This document shows positions 7,186 through 12,981 of a DNA stretch of 12,981 nt, one piece after another. The notes beneath the pieces were generated by a model, which did no database searches, was not told where the DNA came from, and worked only from the letters and a program-made list of their open reading frames with translations. Source of the stretch: Patescibacteria group bacterium (GTDB lineage: Bacteria > Patescibacteriota > Patescibacteriia > WFTA01 > S139-112); the NCBI GenBank assembly GCA_015485715.1, contig WFTA01000037.1:1-12981 (forward strand), given 5' to 3'. Each line of letters begins with the position of its first letter. The first letter of the stretch is position 1. A program made the position numbers and the translations under genes.

Positions 7186-7445
7186 TTTTCAATTTTCAAA
7201 CAATTTTTTTAATTTTCAATTTCAAATATTTGACGATCGTGATATTTATGTTCAGAAATAAAAGCAATTTTCCAATTTTTAATCCAGCTCCACTTTTCAA
7301 CATTATCTGCAGATATGTTGCTTTAAATCAAATTACACACCCATTGGCTTTATACCTAAATCTGCCTCAAAAAGTGGGGCTGGATGGAGCTGGGTTGTCA
7401 TTTGGAATTCTTATGGTTTGAAAATTGATAATTGAAAATTGTTAA
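7169..7445. mobile_element. MITE-like element with nested inverted repeats between corA and cysS
   Basis: This 277-base stretch fills nearly all of the 324-base gap. Its ends are imperfect inverted repeats built of CAATTTTCAA units: left arm 7169-7201 (TTTTCAATTATCCAATTTTC and on), right arm 7416-7445 (GTTTGAAAATTGATAATTGA and on). Inside are a 12-bp inverted repeat, 7281-7292 with 7385-7396 (core CCAGCTCCA/TGGAGCTGG), and an almost perfect dyad at 7298-7320 around ATCTGCAGAT. There is no transposase and no credible gene. The layout resembles non-autonomous miniature elements or a long structured intergenic repeat. The target-site duplication was not resolved because the flanks are too A/T-rich. 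Confidence 0.45.
7223..7240. repeat. 18-base half of the palindrome found at 11897-11926
   Basis: CAAATATTTGACGATCGT here is identical to the first 18 bases of the 28-base core palindrome at 11898-11925. The following bases (GATATTTATG) look like a decayed second half. It lies inside the MITE-like stretch, about 95 bases upstream of the cysS start. It may be an operator, an insertion hot spot, or part of a dispersed repeat. Confidence 0.6.
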
Positions 7446-7452
7446 TTTTACA

Positions 7453-8376
7453 CTATATCCATTTTTTGTATTTGAAATATCCCCACATCACAGCACTGCC
7501 TGCAAGCATTATGCCTATTATAACCCAAAATCCATACTCACTGTCAACCAAAGGCATGTTAACAGTATTCATGCCAAATATGGCTGCAAGCAGAGTGAGG
7601 GGGAAGACTATAACAGAGAATAGGGTAAGGACTTTCATTATTTGATTAATTTTAAAAGTTACCATAGATTCATAGGTATCGTGCAGGGCATTTATGGTAT
7701 AGGTATAGTTTTCAAGGGTAGACCATATCTCAACAGTATATTCTATAAGCTCATTAAAGTATGGTCTGAGTTTGTTGGGGTTGAAAAGGTTGGATCCTGC
7801 GATTATGAGTTTTTTTATAACATTTTTGTGTGACTGAATGGTTTTTCTAAAATTGATAATATTTGTTTTTATGGTAAGTATATCTGTTATATATTCTTTT
7901 TTAACTATAGTTTGGCTTTTTATTTTGTCTTCTATTTGGTCTAGGTCTTGAGCAATATGATTCAGCATGGGGCCTAAATAGATAAGAAGACTGTGTAGTA
8001 TTTCATATAAAAGATTGCCCATATTGTCTTTTAGATTATGTTTATTTTTGTAATCAGGATCCTCGATATCATCAAATAAATTAAGAAGGGGCGGAAGTTT
8101 GCCGTCTGTGACAGTAATAAGAAAATCCTTGCCAATAAAAAAATCTACTTCTGATGTTTTTATTTCTTTGGTAGTTCTGTTGTAGTACGGAAAATGTAAA
8201 ATCATCACTATGTATTTTTCTTTTTTTAAAATACGAGGGCGCTGAAATGGTGGCAGAACCAAAGATAGGTCGTTTTTATCTATACCAAATCTTTCATTTA
8301 GATATTCTAAATTTGATTTGGTAGGTGTTTTAACCAGCACCCATTTTACTTTTTTTGATCTGTTTTCTAAAATCAT
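7453..8376 (-). CDS. corA: CorA-family Mg2+/Co2+ transporter
   Basis: The 307 residues have the standard CorA layout: a soluble N-terminal alpha/beta domain (to about 140), the long stalk helix with charged residues (about 140-245), and two C-terminal membrane helices at about 248-267 and 283-301. The family signature GMN is present at 268-270 (AAIFGMNTVNMP), at the end of the first membrane helix, followed by the periplasmic loop and a basic tail KYKKWI. It would form a pentameric inner-membrane channel for divalent cations. Length and topology are normal. The start lies 8 bases from a TATAAT box read on the minus strand (8389-8384, with TTGGTA at 8412-8407, spacing 17), implying a very short or absent leader. 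It is divergent from the 171-residue gene. Confidence 0.93.
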   Translation of the reverse strand: MILENRSKKVKWVLVKTPTKSNLEYLNERFGIDKNDLSLVLPPFQRPRILKKEKYIVMILHFPYYNRTTKEIKTSEVDFFIGKDFLITVTDGKLPPLLNLFDDIEDPDYKNKHNLKDNMGNLLYEILHSLLIYLGPMLNHIAQDLDQIEDKIKSQTIVKKEYITDILTIKTNIINFRKTIQSHKNVIKKLIIAGSNLFNPNKLRPYFNELIEYTVEIWSTLENYTYTINALHDTYESMVTFKINQIMKVLTLFSVIVFPLTLLAAIFGMNTVNMPLVDSEYGFWVIIGIMLAGSAVMWGYFKYKKWI

Positions 8377-8383
8377 ATTATAA

Positions 8384-8412
8384 ATTATACAATATTTTTA
8401 TTTATATACCAA
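8384..8412 (-). promoter_or_regulatory. Probable corA promoter, near-leaderless
   Basis: On the minus strand, TTGGTA (8412-8407), a 17-base spacer and a consensus TATAAT (8389-8384) place the start of transcription near 8377, next to the corA ATG (8376-8374). A perfect TTGACA (8421-8416) is also present but is badly spaced for this -10 box. Confidence 0.45.
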
Positions 8413-8466
8413 AATTGTCAAAAACAAGGGAAAGCTTGTATTGTTATATGGTTTTAGCGATAAATC

Positions 8467-8495
8467 TTGACAAAATATATAAAATATGATAATAG
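8467..8495 (+). promoter_or_regulatory. Promoter of the 171-aa protein / ATPase operon
   Basis: TTGACA (8467-8472) is followed after 17 bases by TAATAG (8490-8495), with an overlapping GATAAT alternative at 8488. This predicts a leader of about 70 bases. Within it, ATATTAAAAT (8513-8522) and ATTTTAATAT (8538-8547) form a 10-bp A/T-only hairpin with a 15-base loop. A/T stems arise easily in such sequence, so a role for the hairpin is uncertain. Confidence 0.55.
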
Positions 8496-8572
8496 AAAGA
8501 TTGTAGCTTTAAATATTAAAATTTTGCTAATTTTATTATTTTAATATATAATTATATAAAAAAGTATAGTAT

Positions 8573-9088
8573 ATGACAAAGGCACAAAAAAATGGAGTTG
8601 ATTTTCAGGATCTAGACAATAAGCAGACCCCTGAAAATATGCAGGAGAAATTTCAGGGAAGGGTTGTTGTGTCCCCAGAATCTGAGCCACAGGTTGAAAG
8701 AGTAGAAAGATCAACAATAACAGGAGAAAAGGAGAAAACTTCAACATTTGATCAAAATACACAAACATCTCACAGAAGGCCGTCTAAGGCATTGCCAAGA
8801 CAGGCATTAATAAAAAGAGAGAAAATAAAACAGATAGAAAGTATACTTGCAGAAGGGCTTGAGGATATTTATTTAAGTATGGATTCTCGTAGTCAGAGAA
8901 TTTTCAAAGAGACTGGTGAGAAAGTTGCTGAGCAGATTTATAGTCTTCTGCATCAGGCTAAAGTCAAAGTACAGAAAATATTTGAGCTTATCAAGAACTG
9001 GCTCAGGCTAATACCGGGCGTGAATAAGTGGTTTGTTGTCCAAGAAGCAAAGCTTAGGACTGATAAGATATTGAGGCTTGCAAGATAG
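8573..9088 (+). CDS. Small conserved-type protein paired with the TraD/HerA-like ATPase (171 aa)
   Basis: The first ~75 residues are polar, Gln/Glu/Thr/Ser-rich and probably disordered. From about residue 78 (ALIKREKIKQIESILAEGL) the protein is strongly helical. It continues with EDIYLSMDSRSQRIFKETGE and ends in a basic-amphipathic block, VQKIFELIKNWLRLIPGVNK, followed by a helix rich in Lys/Arg and Leu. The WLRLIPGVNKWF segment could associate with the membrane, but there is no clear transmembrane helix. From memory this style of protein recurs next to the large ATPase in CPR genomes; I cannot verify that here, and no function is established. The ATPase gene follows after 29 bases on the same strand, so they very likely form one transcript. 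No Shine-Dalgarno sequence is seen. Confidence 0.8.
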   Translation: MTKAQKNGVDFQDLDNKQTPENMQEKFQGRVVVSPESEPQVERVERSTITGEKEKTSTFDQNTQTSHRRPSKALPRQALIKREKIKQIESILAEGLEDIYLSMDSRSQRIFKETGEKVAEQIYSLLHQAKVKVQKIFELIKNWLRLIPGVNKWFVVQEAKLRTDKILRLAR

Positions 9089-9117
9089 GGTAGGGATTTA
9101 AAATTTAAAGCAAGAAA

Positions 9118-11679
9118 ATGGACGGGGTTTTTGTTGTCATTATATTTTTGCTTGTTTTAGTGAGTCTTCTTTTTATTTTTGTCAGTAGATTTACTAAAAC
9201 AACCAAAGCACTGCTCAGGGCTGATTATAAGTTATTTTTAGTACTTCTTCCGAGAGAACTTCCTAAAAAAGCAGATCAACAGCCTGTAGAAGGAGGTGCG
9301 GCTGAGACAGAGCAATTTAAGAGTATGCTCAACCAAGCAGAGCATTTTATAGCAGCAATAGGAGGATTGCCGGTTAAAAATTCTTTTCTTGATAAGCTGT
9401 TGGGTAAATACAGGCATGAGAAAATATCTTTTGAAATTGTAGTAAAGGATGGAATAATATCTTTTTATGTTGCTATACCAAATAATCTTGTAAATTATCT
9501 TTTGCAGCAGATAAGGGCAAGCTATAAAAACGTTGAGCTTGAGGAGGTTGATGATTACAACATATTCAAGCCTAGATGTCATATCAAGGGTACTTATATT
9601 AAGCAGACACAGCCCTTTTATCTTCCTATAAAGACATACCAGAGTTTTGAATCAGATCCTATGGAGGGTCTGAATAATATTTTGAGCAGATTATCAAAAG
9701 AGGAGAGCGCTGTTGTGCAGTTTACAGTAAGATCTGCACCCAAAAAGTGGCATTTTGCAGCAAAAAATGCTGTAGCAAGGATAAAACGGGGGGAAGAATT
9801 ATATAAAAAAGATGAAAATACGGTTTGGAAAATCCTTAAGGCTATTGGGTCTGAGTTTAAAGATGCCTTCAAAAGTAAATCAAAAGATGACCCATTTTCA
9901 GGAGCAAAAAAGGATGACGATAAACCTTTAAGACTCACACCTAAAGAGGAAGAAATGGCAAAGCTCATAGAGGAGAAGAATGCCAAGGCAGGATTGGAGG
10001 TCAACATCAAAGTACTTTTGGTAGGGCCAAATGAGAACAACATCTCCCTTCATTTTGAAAATATTGTAAATAGTTTTACTAAGTATAATATTTATGAGTA
10101 TGGCAATACTCTAGCTCCAAGCTCTGAAAAACTCGATAAAATTATTCAGAGTGTGATCTTCAGAGAGTTTAATGAAAAGAAGAAGAGTATTTTTAATACA
10201 GAAGAACTTGCATCGCTCTTTCATTTTCCTCTTCCTACAACCACAACTCCAAATATAAAATGGCTTACTTCTCGTAAGGCTCCGGCTCCTGTGAATTTGC
10301 CTCAGGAAGGAATCAGGATTGGCAGGAACGTCTATAGAAATATAGAAAGAGTTGTCAGGATAGCTCCAGTAGATAGAGCAAGGCATGTGTATATTATAGG
10401 GACTACGGGTGTGGGCAAATCAAATCTAATGCAGAATATGGCTTTACAGGATATTTATAATGGTGAAGGTGTTGGGGTTGTGGATCCGCACGGTGATTTT
10501 GTAGAGTATCTGCTTGAGAGAATACCCAAGGAAAGATTTGAAGATGTGGTACTTTTTGATCCGTCTCTTACCCAAAGGCCTATAGGTCTTAATATGCTTG
10601 AAGCCAAAACTCCTGAGCAGAAAGATTTTATAACTCAGGAAATGATACAAATTTTCTATAAATTGGTTACAGATCCTGCCATGATTGGTCCTATGTTTGA
10701 ACATTATATGAGAAATGCAATGTTTACACTTATGGCAGATGAAAATGAGCCGGGAACACTGGTTGAGATACCCAGAATGTTCACAGATACTGATTTCCAA
10801 AAGTACAAGCTTAAATCTGTAAAAGATCCTATTGTCAGGGCGTTTTGGGAGAAGGAAATGGCTCAGACTACAGGGCAGACACGATCTGATATGTTGGGTT
10901 ACCTTATATCAAAAGTAGGGAGGTTTATTGAAAATGAGATGATGAGAAATATTATAGGACAACCCAAATCGGGCATAGATTTTATGGATATATTTCAGAG
11001 GAGGAAGATATTGCTTGTCAATCTTTCCAAAGGGAAGATTGGTGAGGTCAACAGCAATCTCTTAGGTCTTATTTTGGTTTCAAAGTTACAGATGGCCGCT
11101 TTTTATCAGGCAAATCTGCCTTTTGAGGAAAGAAAAAATTTCTATCTTTATATTGATGAGTTTCAAAACTATACCACAGATTCTATAGCTACTATTTTAT
11201 CTGAGGCTAGGAAGTACAAACTTAATCTGACTATGGCTCATCAGTATTTGGGACAGCTTGTTAAAGGACAGGATACATCTATTAGAGATGCGGTTCTTGG
11301 AAATGTAGGGACAGTTATTAGCTTTAGGATAGGTGTAGAAGATGCACCTACCATTGCTCAGATTATGGCTCCTGTATTTGGGGAATATGATTTGGTAAAC
11401 CTTGAAAAATTTAATGCTTATGTGAAGATGCTTGTTTACAACACAGTACAGAGGGCGTTTTCTATAGTAACTGATCCGCCTATACCCGGAAACCCCAAAC
11501 AGGCCCAATATCTCAAAGAACTATCTATGTATAAATACGGAAGACCTCGAGAAGAAGTAGAAGCTGAGATTTTAGAAAGATCCAAGCTTGGAGTAGAAGA
11601 AAAAGGCAAGGATGATAAAGATCCTTTTAAGGGAAAGAGCATAGAGGATTTCTTCAATTTTGATGATGATGACTTCTAA
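9118..11679 (+). CDS. Membrane-anchored VirD4/TraD/HerA-like ATPase (type IV secretion or DNA-transfer type)
   Basis: This 853-residue protein has one N-terminal membrane helix (about 4-24) followed by Arg/Lys, placing the rest in the cytoplasm. Residues about 60-235 form a beta-rich domain, then a Lys/Asp/Ser-rich linker (about 235-275) and a second mixed domain. The RecA-like motor spans about 400-800. Walker A is GTTGVGKS at 428-435, DPHGDF follows, and Walker B is YLYIDEFQNY with Asp680/Glu681. A TraD/HerA-type block, SEARKYKLNLTMAHQ, comes next, as in DUF87/TraG-like coupling ATPases. The C-terminus is acidic (FFNFDDDDF). Such motors move DNA or protein through a membrane channel. No other secretion, relaxase or pilus gene is in the window, so the substrate is unknown. 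It is likely co-transcribed with the preceding small gene. Confidence 0.88.
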   Translation: MDGVFVVIIFLLVLVSLLFIFVSRFTKTTKALLRADYKLFLVLLPRELPKKADQQPVEGGAAETEQFKSMLNQAEHFIAAIGGLPVKNSFLDKLLGKYRHEKISFEIVVKDGIISFYVAIPNNLVNYLLQQIRASYKNVELEEVDDYNIFKPRCHIKGTYIKQTQPFYLPIKTYQSFESDPMEGLNNILSRLSKEESAVVQFTVRSAPKKWHFAAKNAVARIKRGEELYKKDENTVWKILKAIGSEFKDAFKSKSKDDPFSGAKKDDDKPLRLTPKEEEMAKLIEEKNAKAGLEVNIKVLLVGPNENNISLHFENIVNSFTKYNIYEYGNTLAPSSEKLDKIIQSVIFREFNEKKKSIFNTEELASLFHFPLPTTTTPNIKWLTSRKAPAPVNLPQEGIRIGRNVYRNIERVVRIAPVDRARHVYIIGTTGVGKSNLMQNMALQDIYNGEGVGVVDPHGDFVEYLLERIPKERFEDVVLFDPSLTQRPIGLNMLEAKTPEQKDFITQEMIQIFYKLVTDPAMIGPMFEHYMRNAMFTLMADENEPGTLVEIPRMFTDTDFQKYKLKSVKDPIVRAFWEKEMAQTTGQTRSDMLGYLISKVGRFIENEMMRNIIGQPKSGIDFMDIFQRRKILLVNLSKGKIGEVNSNLLGLILVSKLQMAAFYQANLPFEERKNFYLYIDEFQNYTTDSIATILSEARKYKLNLTMAHQYLGQLVKGQDTSIRDAVLGNVGTVISFRIGVEDAPTIAQIMAPVFGEYDLVNLEKFNAYVKMLVYNTVQRAFSIVTDPPIPGNPKQAQYLKELSMYKYGRPREEVEAEILERSKLGVEEKGKDDKDPFKGKSIEDFFNFDDDDF

Positions 11680-11838
11680 ACTATTTTTATTAAAGAAGAT
11701 AAAGAAAAGACAAAATAATGAAATAAATAAAGGGAAAGTAGGTATACAGAGACAAAGAATTATAAAATATACAAAATCATAATCTAAAATAAAAGCTTAC
11801 ATAAAAATTTTAAAAATTTAAAATCAGAGCTTATAAAG

Positions 11839-11864
11839 GAAGTAAAATAAGAGAAGTAAAATAA
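11839..11864 (+). repeat. 14-base-period tandem repeat, GAAGTAAAATAA x2
   Basis: GAAGTAAAATAA occurs at 11839-11850 and again at 11853-11864, exactly 14 bases apart. The core AGTAAAA also recurs in the second tandem pair at 11931-11956. Confidence 0.55.
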
Positions 11865-11896
11865 AAAATATTAAGATATCTATGTAGAAACAATTT

Positions 11897-11926
11897 TCAA
11901 ATATTTGACGATCGTCAAATATTTGA
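11897..11926. repeat. Perfect 30-bp palindrome centred on GACGATCGTC
   Basis: Each arm is TCAAATATTTGACGA or its exact complement, with no mismatch over 30 bases. It is composite: the arm contains the 10-base palindrome CAAATATTTG, the centre is GACGATCGTC with a GATC core, and CAAATATTTGAC appears twice as an 18-base direct repeat. It suits a dimeric or tetrameric DNA-binding protein; as RNA it would be a bare hairpin without a T-tract, so it is not a terminator. An 18-base part recurs at 7223-7240. Confidence 0.75.
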
Positions 11927-11930
11927 CAGG

Positions 11931-11956
11931 AGTAAAAGAGGGAAAGTAAAAGAGGG
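11931..11956 (+). repeat. 14-base-period tandem repeat, AGTAAAAGAGGG x2
   Basis: AGTAAAAGAGGG occurs at 11931-11942 and 11945-11956, again exactly 14 bases apart, immediately right of the palindrome. The period and the AGTAAAA core match the pair at 11839-11864, giving an iteron-like arrangement on both sides of the palindrome. Confidence 0.55.
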
Positions 11957-12149
11957 GAGAAGGGATGGTATTTTTTATATTGTTGATTATTGGATTTGTA
12001 TCAGGTCAAGAAGACAGTATATATGGTTATGGTGAAAGTTGATATTTATATTTTGTATCTTGTTTGATATATATAACTATATATAAAAACTTTTTTGTCT
12101 TGTTTTAGCCAAAAATATCACATTTTTAATAATATTCTGTCATATATAC

Positions 12150-12178
12150 TTGACAAAATCAAAATTTTCCTATAAAAT
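12150..12178 (+). promoter_or_regulatory. Sigma70-type promoter of the right-edge orphan gene
   Basis: TTGACA (12150-12155), a 17-base spacer and TAAAAT (12173-12178, within TATAAAAT) form a near-consensus promoter. The start of transcription is expected near 12185, giving a leader of about 22 bases consisting mostly of the 16-base element at 12191-12206. Confidence 0.65.
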
Positions 12179-12190
12179 ACCCCAGATAAC

Positions 12191-12206
12191 AAACTTTAAA
12201 ATTAAT
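12191..12206 (+). repeat. 16-base upstream element, copy 2 (AAACTTTAAAATTAAT)
   Basis: This copy is identical to 1195-1210 and directly abuts the ATG at 12207. In both places it precedes a gene for an unrecognised protein and takes the position where a ribosome-binding site would be expected. Confidence 0.5.
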
Positions 12207-12981
12207 ATGTGTGAAAATATGACTACAAATAATAGACATGAATTAACGGGTTTGTTTAGAAAAATTCGGACAAGAAGAAAGGAAATGTTAAGCAGTGGGA
12301 TACTTCCGAGTGAGATACGAAAACTTCTAAAATCAAGAGATTATAGGCCATCTGTATCATTTACAAAGGTTTATTTTCAAGTAAGAGAAAGAGAAGGTGG
12401 TCAATATGAGTATAGTACTATGATTGGTTTATTAGGTCCGTGTATAGATGCTTATTGGTTGGGAAAAATATTTAGAGAAAAAAACAGAAAAATATATAAT
12501 TTATCAGAAAAAGACATTTTGAGTGAAAAACAAATAAAAAAAATTCAACCATTTAAAGACAGTTTTCACGATTATGAAGAATTTATAGAAACAAGTAAAT
12601 TAATTGATGACCTTGACCTTATCCCAAAAACAGAGGAAGGAGATAGAGAAAAATATTTTATCTCTTTATTTATAGATATGTTGGGTTTTGATCCTTCTAC
12701 ACATAAGAAATTAGTAGACATTTGTAATACAAATTCGTATGCAGATATATATAATAAAGTTAAAAGTATCTATAGTGTAAGTGACGATTCAAGAGCACAA
12801 AGAAAGTTGTTAAGTGGTATTTTTTCAAGGACAGAAAAAAAAGAAGCAAGGAAAAAGGAATTGGTAGTTGGATTTTTTGAAGAGATGTTTAAGGATAAAT
12901 TAGCTAAATTTCAGAATTCGAGGGATATACATAGTATAATAAAATACTATGATTTCCTAGGTTCAGAAATAAGTAAAATAA
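12207..12981 (+). CDS. Unrecognised protein, 3' end beyond window (258+ aa)
   Basis: ATG at 12207 opens a frame that is still open at the right edge after 258 complete codons. A second in-frame ATG at 12219 is possible, but the first sits right after the 16-base element and is preferred. The N-terminus is polar and basic (TNNRHELTGLFRKIRTRRKE), without a signal peptide. The rest is soluble, mostly helical and Lys/Glu/Phe/Tyr-rich, with stretches such as YFISLFIDMLGFDPSTHKK and KEARKKELVVGFFEEMFKDK. No enzymatic motif is visible. It has its own strong promoter and no Shine-Dalgarno sequence. In composition and upstream signal it resembles the 966-residue orphan, but no sequence similarity between the two is evident by eye. 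Function unknown. Confidence 0.75.
   Translation, partial: MCENMTTNNRHELTGLFRKIRTRRKEMLSSGILPSEIRKLLKSRDYRPSVSFTKVYFQVREREGGQYEYSTMIGLLGPCIDAYWLGKIFREKNRKIYNLSEKDILSEKQIKKIQPFKDSFHDYEEFIETSKLIDDLDLIPKTEEGDREKYFISLFIDMLGFDPSTHKKLVDICNTNSYADIYNKVKSIYSVSDDSRAQRKLLSGIFSRTEKKEARKKELVVGFFEEMFKDKLAKFQNSRDIHSIIKYYDFLGSEISKI

Larger units (their letters stand above)
11680..12206. other. 527-base A-rich non-coding region with repeats and palindrome
   Basis: No convincing gene is seen on either strand. The plus strand is purine-rich (A/G) for most of 11680-11965, then A/T-rich. No clear rho-independent terminator follows the ATPase gene. The region holds two tandem repeats of 14-base period (11839-11864 and 11931-11956), a perfect 30-bp palindrome between them, and the promoter of the next gene at its right end. 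No tRNA or DnaA-box cluster was recognised. Confidence 0.7.

Noticed and set aside
7230..7421. 63-codon plus-strand frame in the corA-cysS gap.
   Set aside because: It overlaps the nested inverted repeats, lacks a plausible start context, and its composition reflects the repeat sequence; no protein-like conservation pattern is seen.
7169..7445. CRISPR array (repeated CAATTTTCAA units).
   Set aside because: The units are not separated by regular unique spacers; they are low-complexity arms of an inverted repeat. No cas gene is present.
8513..8547. A/T-only 10-bp hairpin in the leader of the 171-aa gene as a regulatory structure.
   Set aside because: Stems made only of A/T appear easily by chance in this leader; without covariation it is not worth a separate call.
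11965..12042. 25-codon frame (starts MVFFILLIIGF, hydrophobic) preceded by purine-rich GAGGGGAGAAGGG.
   Set aside because: The purine tract is part of a general A/G-rich stretch and tandem repeat, no other gene here uses such a ribosome-binding site, and the peptide is short and hydrophobic by A/T composition alone.

Overview
The window is about two-thirds A/T and densely coded. It looks like a chromosomal piece of a Candidate Phyla Radiation (Patescibacteria) bacterium. The grounds are the lineage-style pair of a small coiled-coil protein plus a membrane-anchored VirD4/HerA-like ATPase, the CysRS with an extra insertion, very large orphan proteins, and start codons preceded by A/T-rich sequence instead of Shine-Dalgarno motifs. 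All long reading frames are intact with TGA as a stop and glycine written as GGN, so the standard bacterial code applies rather than the UGA=Gly code of Gracilibacteria/Absconditabacteria. The lineage is inferred from gene content; no rRNA gene is present.

Layout. Positions 1-214 hold the C-terminal end of an unidentified protein. It is convergent with, and directly abuts, a DUF151 bifunctional-nuclease-type gene (215-751, minus). A 469-base gap (752-1220) then holds the most interesting element: a strong promoter, a 30-codon reading frame, and a set of mutually exclusive RNA stems ending in a rho-independent terminator, laid out like a classical transcription attenuator. Downstream is a 966-residue orphan protein (1221-4121), followed 10 bases later by an M19 family metallodipeptidase (4132-5088) with all its metal ligands. 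Next is a small polytopic membrane protein (5167-5694), whose stop codon again directly abuts that of the convergent cysS (5695-7128, minus). corA (7453-8376, minus) lies upstream of cysS, separated by a 324-base gap filled with nested inverted repeats resembling a small non-autonomous mobile element.

From a divergent promoter region (8377-8572) run a 171-residue conserved-type protein (8573-9088) and an 853-residue membrane-anchored TraD/VirD4/HerA-like ATPase (9118-11679). They form a likely operon for DNA transfer, uptake or pilus-linked motor work. A 527-base A-rich non-coding stretch (11680-12206) carries a perfect 30-bp palindrome, whose 18-base half also occurs near cysS, and two 14-base-period tandem repeats. 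A good sigma70-type promoter then leads into a second unrecognised protein (12207 to beyond the right edge). The two large orphans share a 16-base sequence just upstream of their start codons.

Functionally the window mixes housekeeping (CysRS, CorA, dipeptidase, DUF151) with lineage-specific material (two orphans, ATPase cassette). The best candidates for undescribed biology are the attenuator-like leader before the orphan/dipeptidase operon and the palindrome and repeat elements between genes.
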